Notes: a model not told the origin generated them from the sequence alone. 6,257 bases of DNA from Pseudomonadota bacterium (GCA_022563655.1 JADFMW010000157.1:1-6257), one strand, 5' to 3'. Positions 1 to 5,595 are shown, numbered from the stretch's first letter. Numbers and translations are program-made.

Positions 1-204
1 GTTGGAGATCATCTGCGATACGTACTGCATGACGGTATCGTAAGGGCGGATCGGGTAGGCCGTGATCACGTCGACGTCGGCCAGCCGGCAGGCGTGCGCG
101 ATCGCTTCGCTGCCGCTGATCAGCTCCTCGGACTCGCCGGTCGGCGCGCCGGCGGGCTCGATGTCCGCCTTCTTGAGGGCAGTAACCGTGGCCGGGGGAT
201 TCAT
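1..204 (-). CDS. 2-oxoacid:ferredoxin oxidoreductase alpha subunit, oxalate-oxidoreductase-like (N-terminal 68 residues, runs off window)
   Basis: Only the first 68 codons are in the window. The start is ATG at 204-202, which overlaps the stop of the upstream gamma-delta gene as ATGA. GAGGAG (213-218) lies 8 nt upstream, so the two are probably translationally coupled. After a loosely conserved leader of about 25 residues, the fragment enters the alpha-subunit pyrimidine-binding domain: SGSEAIAHACRLADVDVI, then Ala-Tyr-Pro-Ile-Arg-Pro-Tyr at residues 49-55. Pyruvate and 2-oxoglutarate enzymes normally have YPITP here, and its Thr contacts the substrate carboxylate. The codon here is CGC (Arg), at residue 53. 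As I recall, an Arg at this place binds oxalate in the Moorella thermoacetica oxalate oxidoreductase. Family membership is firm. The substrate (oxalate, pyruvate or another 2-oxoacid) is not settled by this fragment. Confidence 0.85.
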   Translation of the reverse strand, partial: MNPPATVTALKKADIEPAGAPTGESEELISGSEAIAHACRLADVDVITAYPIRPYDTVMQYVSQMISN

Positions 205-1337
205 TTGCCGATCTCCTCGGCGTATTGACCGACGTGGTGAAACCCGTGCGAGCGGGCGGGCTTGTCGGCGATCTTTTCGGACAGCCAGGCAGAGTAGCTT
301 TCCTTGTCCTTGGCCCACATTTCCCACTGGCTGTCGTGATCCTCGAAGGATTCCTCGTTGACCATGGTGACGCAATCGCTCACCGGGCAGACGGCCTCGC
401 ACACGCCGCAGCCGCAGCAGGCTTCCATGTTGGCGTCGTAGAAGCCGTCGGGGGTGATGTCGAAGCAGGTGTCGGGGCAATTCAGCCAGCACAGCGTGCA
501 CTTGGTGCAGGTGTCGAAGTTGATCACCGGCCGCATGGTGCGCGTCGAGAACTTCTTGAAGGTCTCGCTGCGTGTCGGGACGTAGCCGCCGTCCCGGCCG
601 GGAACGTCTTGTGGCTGCGCGGACATGCCGCGAATCACCAAGCCCTCTTCCATCTTGGTCCAGCCCGGCAAATCGAACGAGAACGGCTTCTCGTCGCTGC
701 CCTGATCGGCGCCGACGGGACCCGACTCCACCAGGTCGTAGGACTTCTTCGCCGAAGCGACCTTGCCGTCATCCTTCCACTGCTCGGCGATCGCCGCAAC
801 GATGGACTCGAGGCTCACGATATGGGGAGCGACCTTGGCCAGCGCGCCGAGGAGGCGCACGTCGGTGTGATCGTCCTTGTACACCCACAGCCCCGAGAAG
901 CTGGCCTGGGCCTTGATGAGGGCGAGATTGTAGGGATCCCCCTTGCGGTGGATGGTCTTGATCAGCTTATTGGGCGACTGATACGACGTGACCAAGAGCG
1001 TGCCGCCCTTGCCGAGCAGCTTGTTGATCGGCTGCAGACCGTACCAGGCCCACGACTCGACGCCCTTGCACAAGGCGTCGTCAACGACAATGGTCACGTC
1101 GTTGTTGTCGGGCTCGTACCTCGCCAGGTGCTCCTCCAGTTCCTCCGCGGTATCTGAAACCACGGCGAACTGCTTGGCCGGGATGCCGTTGCGTTCCGGC
1201 GAGTCACCGTAGCGCCCGAAGGCGGTACCGATCTTCCCTTCCTTCCTCGCCGCCAAGACGATCCCTCGGCAGATGTTCTTGGCCAGCGTCTTTTGAAAAA
1301 TGCCGCGGTACACGACCTCCACGGAACCGGTGCTCAT
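201..1337 (-). CDS. Fused gamma-delta subunit of an oxalate-oxidoreductase-like 2-oxoacid:ferredoxin oxidoreductase (378 aa)
   Basis: Residues about 6-185 form the gamma domain (EGK at 33-35, then Arg-Tyr-Gly-Asp-Ser-Pro-Glu-Arg at 42-49). A linker follows. Residues about 268-325 form a delta-type bacterial ferredoxin domain with two CxxCxxCxxxCP motifs: C277/C280/C283/C287 and C307/C310/C313/C317. These would hold two 4Fe-4S clusters passing electrons from the TPP site to ferredoxin. A charged tail of about 55 residues follows. Pyruvate synthases often have separate gamma and delta subunits; fusion in this order is the arrangement of the Moorella oxalate oxidoreductase. The glycine-rich GRGGQG loop of normal gamma subunits is replaced by RGIFQK (residues 11-16). 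An ATG two codons upstream (1343) is possible, but GGAGG (1345-1349) is 1 nt from it and 7 nt from the ATG at 1337, so I choose 1337. The 3' end overlaps the alpha gene by 4 nt (ATGA). Confidence 0.88.
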   Translation of the reverse strand: MSTGSVEVVYRGIFQKTLAKNICRGIVLAARKEGKIGTAFGRYGDSPERNGIPAKQFAVVSDTAEELEEHLARYEPDNNDVTIVVDDALCKGVESWAWYGLQPINKLLGKGGTLLVTSYQSPNKLIKTIHRKGDPYNLALIKAQASFSGLWVYKDDHTDVRLLGALAKVAPHIVSLESIVAAIAEQWKDDGKVASAKKSYDLVESGPVGADQGSDEKPFSFDLPGWTKMEEGLVIRGMSAQPQDVPGRDGGYVPTRSETFKKFSTRTMRPVINFDTCTKCTLCWLNCPDTCFDITPDGFYDANMEACCGCGVCEAVCPVSDCVTMVNEESFEDHDSQWEMWAKDKESYSAWLSEKIADKPARSHGFHHVGQYAEEIGK

Positions 1338-1404
1338 TGACATTCCTCCCGTTGGGGCAATGACGCTCGGGCGCTCCTGTCCAAGGATGGCACGAACATA
1401 TGAC

Positions 1405-1446
1405 TCAGGCCGAGATTTCCTGGATAGCTTTGGAAACGAGGGTCAT
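1405..1446 (-). CDS. Possible 13-residue leader peptide upstream of the gamma-delta gene
   Basis: ATG at 1446-1444 is preceded by a strong Shine-Dalgarno GAGGAG (1453-1458) at a 6-nt spacing. It reads MTLVSKAIQEISA and then stops with TGA at 1407-1405, about 67 nt before the chosen start of the oxidoreductase gene. The ribosome site is as good as those of the real genes here, which is why I list it. The peptide has no run of a single amino acid that would mark a classic attenuator. It could be an upstream ORF that tunes translation, the remnant of a lost gene, or chance. No homologue is known to me. Confidence 0.3.
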   Translation of the reverse strand: MTLVSKAIQEISA

Positions 1447-1489
1447 GTTTAGCTCCTCGATCCGCTCGTTGAAAGCCGGGAACCCCTGT

Positions 1490-1546
1490 CCACCATCCGA
1501 CAGTGGGGCCACCATCCGATAGTAGGGCCACCATCCGATAGTAGAG
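1490..1546. repeat. Three 19-bp tandem repeats upstream of the oxalate-oxidoreductase-like operon
   Basis: Units lie at 1490-1508, 1509-1527 and 1528-1546. The last two are CCACCATCCGATAGTAGGG and the same with AG in place of GG at the penultimate pair. The first differs at CAGTG for TAGTA. The period of 19 is not a multiple of three, so this is not a coding repeat. A perfect 12-bp palindrome (1548-1559) lies one base beyond. Phased copies in a leader could be binding sites for a regulator, or the trace of an insertion-sequence end; I see no transposase. Confidence 0.85.
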
Positions 1547-1662
1547 ACTGGCCGGCCAGGATTTGGCCCTCAAGCCGACCGCGTCGTACAGCTCCCGGTA
1601 AGTAAGCAACCGGCGTTCGAGGAACCTTCGATCCATCGAACTCGAGCCTTAGACGCCGACCA

Positions 1663-1697
1663 GATATACAATATACCAAATACCAAGTCGGTGCAAG
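1663..1697 (-). promoter_or_regulatory. AT-rich promoter/operator-like patch for the second oxidoreductase operon
   Basis: Read on the minus strand, a TTGCAC hexamer (1696-1691) is followed after 15 bp by TATATT (1675-1670). A perfect 7-bp tandem TTGGTAT pair lies at 1686-1673, and an imperfect dyad GGTATATTGTATATC at 1677-1663. The patch is strikingly AT-rich for this genome. Spacing is shorter than the 17-bp ideal and the start site would lie more than 300 nt from the gene. I therefore call it only a candidate. GTATA-centred dyads are used by GntR-family repressors among others, but no regulator gene is in view. Confidence 0.35.
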
Positions 1698-1742
1698 ACC
1701 CTGGCGAACGCGGCGGTCGATTTTTGTCTGCCGTATCGAAAC

Positions 1743-1780
1743 GGCCGACCTTTCCGGCCTTAGACCTCGGCCTTAGCCCT
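1743..1780 (-). terminator. Weak terminator-like region with a 13-bp duplication after korB
   Basis: Just after the korB stop, a 13-bp unit is tandemly duplicated with one mismatch: CGGCCTTAGACCT at 1755-1767 and CGGCCTTAGCCCT at 1768-1780 (plus strand). GGCCG/CGGCC arms at 1743-1759 can form a short 5-bp stem in the minus-strand transcript, followed only by GTTTCG, so there is no real U tract. It may slow or end korAB transcription, but the evidence is thin. Confidence 0.25.
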
Positions 1781-1794
1781 GGGCGCGGCCGATG

Positions 1795-2823
1795 CTACGC
1801 CTCGACCCGCCAGGTGTGGCCCTGGCGCAAGAGAGCGTTGAGGTCGCCGTTGGGCAGGCGCGACGTGGCTTCGTCGATCTGGGCCATCACGCTGCGCTCG
1901 TAGCTCGGCGCCGGGTCGCAATAGAGCACGCCGAGGGCGACCGGCAAGTGCGGCGGCTCCATGGCCGCGAGCATCGTCGCCAGCGTGCGGTTGGTCTCGT
2001 CGTGCACCAGCACGTCGGCTTCGCGGACCCCATCCTCGCCGATCGTCACCGCCTCGAGTTCGATGGCGCCGGGGTTGAGTCTGAGCCCGCGCCCGCGGTC
2101 CGCACCGAAGACCAGCGGCCGGCCGTGGGCCACGTGGATCTGTGCGTCGGCCGCGACCTCCTTCGCGGTGAAGTCGGCGAAGACGCCGTCGTTGTATACG
2201 AGGCAGTTCTGGAAGATCTCCACGAACGAGGCGCCGCGGTGCGCGTGCGCGCGCTTCAAGACCTCGGGCAAGTGGTCCCGCAAGGTGTCGACGGAGCGCG
2301 CAACGAAACGGCCGCCGGAGCCCAGCGCAAAAGCAGCGGCGGAGACCGGGTTTTCCACCGATCCTTGCGGCGTCGACGGCGATCGCGTGCCCATCCGCGA
2401 GGTCGGCGAATACTGGCCCTTGGTGAGCCCGTAGACCTCGTTGTTGAACAGCAGAATCTGCATGTCGACGTTGCGCCTGAGCACGTGCAACATGTGGTTG
2501 CCGCCGATCGACAGCCCGTCGCCGTCGCCGACGACCACCCACACATCGAGATCGGGGTTGGCCAGCTTGACTCCGGTGGCGATCGCCGGTGCGCGGCCGT
2601 GGATGGTATGGAAACCGTAGCTGGATATGTAATACGGGAAGCGGGAGGCGCAGCCGATGCCGGAGATGAACACGGTCTTTTCCTTCGTTGCGCCGATCTC
2701 GGCCAAGGTCCTCAGCAGTGCCTTGAGAATGGCATAATCGCCGCAGCCCGGGCACCAGCGCACCTCCTGATCCGAGGCGAAGTCCTGCGGCGCAAGCTTT
2801 TCGACCGGCATGACGGAGTGCAT
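1795..2823 (-). CDS. korB: 2-oxoglutarate:ferredoxin oxidoreductase beta subunit (342 aa)
   Basis: This is the TPP-binding catalytic partner of KorA. Together they catalyse 2-oxoglutarate + CoA + oxidised ferredoxin to succinyl-CoA + CO2 + reduced ferredoxin, reversibly, in the cytoplasm. Visible motifs are WCPGCG (C24, C27), GCASRFPYY (C58) and a fourth candidate ligand C207 in FQNC, together enough for one 4Fe-4S cluster. The thiamine-pyrophosphate motif is GDGDGLSIGGNH (99-110). NNEVYGLTKGQYSPTS (127-142) is typical of KorB and related broad 2-oxoacid enzymes. There is no ferredoxin domain. The ATG at 2823 lies one base after the korA stop (TGAGATG) with GGGAG (2830-2834) 6 nt upstream, so the pair is almost certainly co-translated. 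A second ATG four codons in is less well placed. Branched-chain or other 2-oxoacids cannot be excluded as substrates. Confidence 0.92.
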   Translation of the reverse strand: MHSVMPVEKLAPQDFASDQEVRWCPGCGDYAILKALLRTLAEIGATKEKTVFISGIGCASRFPYYISSYGFHTIHGRAPAIATGVKLANPDLDVWVVVGDGDGLSIGGNHMLHVLRRNVDMQILLFNNEVYGLTKGQYSPTSRMGTRSPSTPQGSVENPVSAAAFALGSGGRFVARSVDTLRDHLPEVLKRAHAHRGASFVEIFQNCLVYNDGVFADFTAKEVAADAQIHVAHGRPLVFGADRGRGLRLNPGAIELEAVTIGEDGVREADVLVHDETNRTLATMLAAMEPPHLPVALGVLYCDPAPSYERSVMAQIDEATSRLPNGDLNALLRQGHTWRVEA

Positions 2824-2824
2824 C

Positions 2825-4708
2825 TCAGGCTCCCAACCGGGTGCGGATCGCCGCCTCGATCTCGGCGATCCTGAAGGGTTGGCCCGACACCTTGTTGAGG
2901 CCCTCGACCGGCGCCAGGTAGGCGCTGCGCAACAGCGTCGTCAGCTGACCGGTGTTCATCTCCGGCACCAGCACGTGCTCGAAGCAGCCGAGCAGATCGC
3001 CCAGGTTTTTCGGCAGCGGCCAGATATGGCGGATGTGAATGTGCGAGACGTCGAGCCCCTCGTCCCGCAGGTTGCCAACCGCGCGGCTGATCGGGCCGTA
3101 GGTCGAGCCCCAGCCGACGACGGCCAGGCGGCCGTGCTGCTGCCCATCCTCGACCCCCTGCGGCGGGATATCGTCGGCGACGCCGGCGATCTTGGCGGCG
3201 CGGGCCTCGGTCATGCGCTGGTGGTTGGCCGGATCGTAGGAGATGTCACCGCTGGCGAAATCCTTCTCGAGGCCGCCGATACGGTGCTCGAGCCCCGGCG
3301 TGCCCGGCACCGCCCAGGGACGGGCCAGCGTCGCCGCGTCGCGCAGGTACGGGTGGAAGCCCGCGGGCTCGGTGCGGTGCTTCACCGGGAAGCGGGGCAG
3401 TCCGTCGACGTCCGGGATCATCCACGGCTCGGCGGCGTTGGCGATGTAGGTATCGGAGAGCACGATCACCGGCGTCATGTACTTGATGGCGATGCGCACC
3501 GCCTCGATGGCGGTCTCGAAACAATCAGACGGCGAGCGGGCCGAGACCACCACCAACGGGCTGTCCGAGCTGCGGCCGAACACCGCCTGATGCAGGTCCG
3601 ACTGCTCGGTCTTGGTGGGCATCCCGGTGGAGGGGCCCGCACGCTGGGAGTCGACCACCACCAACGGCAGCTCGGCGCTGACGGCCAGCCCCAGGGCCTC
3701 GGCCTTCAACGCAAGCCCCGGACCGGAGGTCGAGGTCACCCCCAGCGAGCCGGCGTACGAGGCGCCGATCGAGGCGCAGATCGCGGCGATCTCGTCTTCC
3801 GCCTGGAAGGTCACGACGCCGTATTGCCGGAGATTGGCGAGCGTGTGCAACACCTGCGAGGCCGGGGTGATCGGGTAAGACGAGAAGACCAGCTTGAGTC
3901 CCGCCAGGTGGGCGCCGATCACGAGGCCCCACGCCAGGGCCTCGCCGCCGGTCACCGTGCGGTATAGGCCGGGCGTGAGATGCGCCGGCTCGACCGTGTA
4001 TGCGTGACCGGCCTCGGCTAGCTCGGCGGTCTCGCCGAAGGCATGGCCGGCGTCCAGGGCCGCGACGTTGGCGGCGGCCAGCTCCGGCCGCGCGGCAAAC
4101 TTCTCGTGCAACCAGTCGATGGTCGGCTGGCGGTCGCGACCGTACATCCAGGAGACCAGCCCCAGGGTCCACATGTTCCTGCACCGCAGCGCCTCCTTCC
4201 GAGACAGCCCGGAATCCTTGACCGCCTCGAGGGTGAGCTTCGAGACGTCGATCTCGAGGGTGCGGTACTTGGCCAGGCCGCCGTCGGCGAGCGGGTTGCT
4301 CTCGTAGCCGGCCTTGTGCAGGCTGCGCTCGGTGAAGGCGCCGCTGTCGACGATCACCAAGCCGCCGTCTCTCAGGCCCTCGAGCTCGACCCGTAGCGCC
4401 GCCGGGTTCATGGCGACGAGCACGTCGGGCGCATCGCCCGAGGTCTTGATCACGCGGGAGCCAAAATTGATTTGATACGCCGAGACGCCGAAAGTGGTTC
4501 CGGCGGGGGCGCGAATCTCCGCGGGAAAGTCCGAAAAAGTGGCCAGGTCGTTGCCCGCCAGCGCGGTGACCTGCGCGAACCGGCCGCCGATGAGCTGCAT
4601 GCCGTCGCCGGAATCGCCGGCGAAGCGCACGACGACCGCTTCAAGCTCCTCGCGCGGCACGAGGGACGGCACGACTTTGACGGCTTTACTTGCTGCCGTG
4701 GTTGTCAA
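2825..4708 (-). CDS. korA: 2-oxoglutarate:ferredoxin oxidoreductase alpha subunit, gamma-alpha fusion (627 aa)
   Basis: Residues about 24-205 are the gamma domain (RFAGDSGDGMQL at 28-39, then FPAEIRAPAGTT at 61-72). Residues about 253-627 are the alpha pyrimidine and C-terminal domains, with canonical SSYPITPASQ at 276-285 (YPITP at 3877-3863), TSTSGPGLALKAEALG (325-340) and RAGPSTGMPTKTEQSDL (356-372). Fused gamma-alpha of about 600-630 residues paired with a beta of about 340 is the KorAB layout seen in actinobacteria and many aerobic or facultative bacteria. There it can serve the TCA cycle with, or in place of, 2-oxoglutarate dehydrogenase. The start is TTG (4708), chosen because AGGA (4717-4720) stands 8 nt upstream, the fold begins at about residue 24 and I see no ATG at a suitable place. 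It heads the korAB unit. Confidence 0.93.
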   Translation of the reverse strand: MTTTAASKAVKVVPSLVPREELEAVVVRFAGDSGDGMQLIGGRFAQVTALAGNDLATFSDFPAEIRAPAGTTFGVSAYQINFGSRVIKTSGDAPDVLVAMNPAALRVELEGLRDGGLVIVDSGAFTERSLHKAGYESNPLADGGLAKYRTLEIDVSKLTLEAVKDSGLSRKEALRCRNMWTLGLVSWMYGRDRQPTIDWLHEKFAARPELAAANVAALDAGHAFGETAELAEAGHAYTVEPAHLTPGLYRTVTGGEALAWGLVIGAHLAGLKLVFSSYPITPASQVLHTLANLRQYGVVTFQAEDEIAAICASIGASYAGSLGVTSTSGPGLALKAEALGLAVSAELPLVVVDSQRAGPSTGMPTKTEQSDLHQAVFGRSSDSPLVVVSARSPSDCFETAIEAVRIAIKYMTPVIVLSDTYIANAAEPWMIPDVDGLPRFPVKHRTEPAGFHPYLRDAATLARPWAVPGTPGLEHRIGGLEKDFASGDISYDPANHQRMTEARAAKIAGVADDIPPQGVEDGQQHGRLAVVGWGSTYGPISRAVGNLRDEGLDVSHIHIRHIWPLPKNLGDLLGCFEHVLVPEMNTGQLTTLLRSAYLAPVEGLNKVSGQPFRIAEIEAAIRTRLGA

Positions 4709-4803
4709 GGTAAAATTCCTGCGCCCGCCCTATCGATGATGATTCGACGATTAGGTTTCATTACGCGCATTAAAGACGGACGCACATGAAGACGGGCGAC
4801 AGG

Positions 4804-4822
4804 GGCTTGCCCGCCGCAAGCC
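4804..4822. promoter_or_regulatory. Hairpin in the probable korA leader
   Basis: GGCTTGC (4804-4810) and GCAAGCC (4816-4822) form a perfect 7-bp stem with a 5-nt loop, about 95 bp before the korA start and next to the AT-rich repeats. It has no following T run on either strand, so it is not a typical terminator. A leader structure or operator is possible. Confidence 0.35.
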
Positions 4823-4852
4823 AACGCGCCAGCCAAGAAACGTATACTCAAT

Positions 4853-4920
4853 ATGAAATTAAGCAAGGGAATTTAATGAAATTAGGCAAAGGAATTTAAT
4901 GACATTAGGCAAAGGATTCT
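4853..4920. repeat. Three AT-rich 23-bp tandem repeats upstream of korA
   Basis: Units lie at 4853-4875, 4876-4898 and 4899-4920 (the last slightly shortened). Each begins ATGA(A/C)ATTA and continues GGCAAAGGAATTTA or a close variant. Within a unit, AAATT and AATTT form short arms around AGGCAAAGG. The block stands out against the GC-rich surroundings, about 145 bp from the korA start and 220 bp from the plus-strand start. The 23-bp period is not a multiple of three and the copies are in frame with nothing convincing. Tandem operator copies for a regulator of korAB are the likeliest reading. Confidence 0.85.
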
Positions 4921-5081
4921 GGCCGCCGCGCAAAGGCCCCGCAACGATTCGAACGCGCTCGCGGGGTCTTCCTCGACGCGAGGCCGAACCGGCGCCCGGG
5001 AGCGCCCGCGCGATGGCGATATCATTTGGGAAACGACCGCTCACGGCGGTCGACGCTTGACCTCCGCCGCCAAATGCGGAC

Positions 5082-5095
5082 ACTTGCGCGCAAGT
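5082..5095. promoter_or_regulatory. Perfect 14-bp palindrome upstream of the CigR-like gene
   Basis: ACTTGCGCGCAAGT is its own reverse complement. It lies 46 bp before the ATG at 5142, where a dimeric repressor would overlap a promoter. A separate dyad, CGACCGC/GCGGTCG with a 5-nt gap, lies at 5034-5052. The palindrome is seen; the operator role is inferred. Confidence 0.4.
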
Positions 5096-5141
5096 CTCGT
5101 GGTCTGACCTGCCCCGGCGGTTAATAAAGGAGTAAACCGCC

Positions 5142-5591
5142 ATGCGTTTGCTACTCACCCTCGTGGTGCTGCTCGCCGCGGGTGCGCCCGTCGCGGCGCA
5201 ACCGGCGGCGAGCGAAACTGTCGTGGCCCAGGCCGTGGAAGCCATCTTCAACGCGATCGAAAAGCGCCTCATCAACGACTACTTCGCCAAGAAGGCGGTC
5301 GGCAAGGGCAAGGTAAAAATAAAGCCAAAGAAGGCGGGTAAGAGCGGCTCGACGCCGCCGGGCCTCGCCTCCAAGAAGACCCTGACGCCGGGGCACGCCA
5401 AACGCCTCGAGCGCAAAGGTACGCTGCCGCCGGGGTTGGCGAAGCGCGATCTGCCGTCCGATCTCGCATCGCTGCTGCCGCCGGTCAGGCCCGGACATAA
5501 GCGCTATATCGTCGGCAACGACGTGGTGCTGATCGAGAGGGCGACCGGCCTTATCCTCGACATCCTCTTCGGCGTGGCCCTGAACGACTAG
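5142..5591 (+). CDS. CigR/RcnB-like exported protein with PPGLA repeats (149 aa)
   Basis: A signal peptide is clear: Met-Arg, then a Leu/Val-rich core to about residue 15 and a likely cut near APVAAQ (residues 15-20). A predicted amphipathic helix (about 27-48) and a very basic Lys/Gly linker (about 53-69) follow. Then come three related segments: TPPGLASK (71-78), LTPGHAKRLERKG (81-93) and LPPGLAKRDLP (95-105). The end is VGNDVVLIERATGLILDIL (124-142). This repeat-plus-tail pattern is that of small proteobacterial envelope proteins annotated as CigR-family or RcnB-family. CigR in Salmonella is described as an anti-virulence regulator, and RcnB in E. coli is a periplasmic metal-homeostasis protein. 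Neither role should be transferred here. The start has AAAGGAG (5126-5132) 9 nt upstream. It is monocistronic and converges on the hydrolase. Localisation is firm, function unknown. Confidence 0.8.
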   Translation: MRLLLTLVVLLAAGAPVAAQPAASETVVAQAVEAIFNAIEKRLINDYFAKKAVGKGKVKIKPKKAGKSGSTPPGLASKKTLTPGHAKRLERKGTLPPGLAKRDLPSDLASLLPPVRPGHKRYIVGNDVVLIERATGLILDILFGVALND

Positions 5592-5595
5592 TAAC

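Larger units (their letters stand above)
1338..1794. other. 457-bp intergenic region between korB and the gamma-delta gene
   Basis: No convincing protein gene of normal size is seen. On the minus strand it holds, in order: a 13-bp tandem duplication just after korB, an AT-rich promoter-like patch (about 1663-1697), a perfect 12-bp palindrome CTGGCCGGCCAG (1548-1559), three 19-bp tandem repeats (1490-1546), and a 13-codon ORF with a good ribosome site (1405-1446). Open frames here on the minus strand (for example from ATG 1636) run straight through the 19-bp repeats, lack a good Shine-Dalgarno and resemble nothing I recognise. The length and content suggest that the second oxidoreductase operon has its own promoter and a long leader, rather than being a simple extension of korAB. 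Confidence 0.6.
4709..5141. other. 433-bp divergent intergenic region between korA and the CigR-like gene
   Basis: It contains, from left to right: the korA ribosome site, a 7-bp-stem hairpin (4804-4822), an AT-rich island with GTATAC (4842-4847) and three 23-bp tandem repeats (4853-4920), a GC-rich stretch without visible signals (about 4921-5030), a 7-bp-stem dyad (5034-5052), a perfect 14-bp palindrome (5082-5095), and the ribosome site of the plus-strand gene. No gene of its own is supported: open frames here are shadows with no family signal. Promoters for both flanking genes should lie here, but I cannot place either with certainty. A TTGACC hexamer at 5057-5062 could be a -35 for the plus-strand gene, though its -10 is poor. 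Confidence 0.6.

Noticed and set aside
225..1157. Long plus-strand open frame (310 codons) opposite the gamma-delta gene
   Set aside because: It is antisense to a clear iron-sulfur subunit gene, its composition is low-complexity Val/Gly/Ala/Arg/Leu, and it has no family motif. It follows from GC-rich codon bias.
1338..1343. Alternative ATG at 1343 as start of the gamma-delta gene
   Set aside because: The Shine-Dalgarno GGAGG would be only 1 nt away; the ATG at 1337 has the ideal 7-nt spacing.
1490..1546. CRISPR array
   Set aside because: The 19-bp units are directly adjacent with no spacers, and no cas gene is present.
1334..1679. Minus-strand frames of 76 and 100 codons across the korB to gamma-delta gap
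   Set aside because: They read through the 19-bp non-coding repeats, have no good Shine-Dalgarno and no recognisable domain. One overlaps the ribosome site and start of the real gene.
1792..3967. Long plus-strand open frames opposite korB and korA (360 and 385 codons)
   Set aside because: They lie opposite well-supported Kor motifs, with Arg/Asp/Gly/His-rich composition and no recognisable domains or ribosome sites.
4842..4854. Shared operator between the korA upstream region and the patch at 1665-1674 (TATAC followed by AATAT)
   Set aside because: The two sites differ by a 2-nt insertion and the match is short in AT-rich DNA, so chance is a sufficient explanation.
4859..5275. Minus-strand 138-codon frame in the divergent region
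   Set aside because: It is antisense to the start of the CigR-like gene, its end lies in the 23-bp repeats, and it shows no domain.
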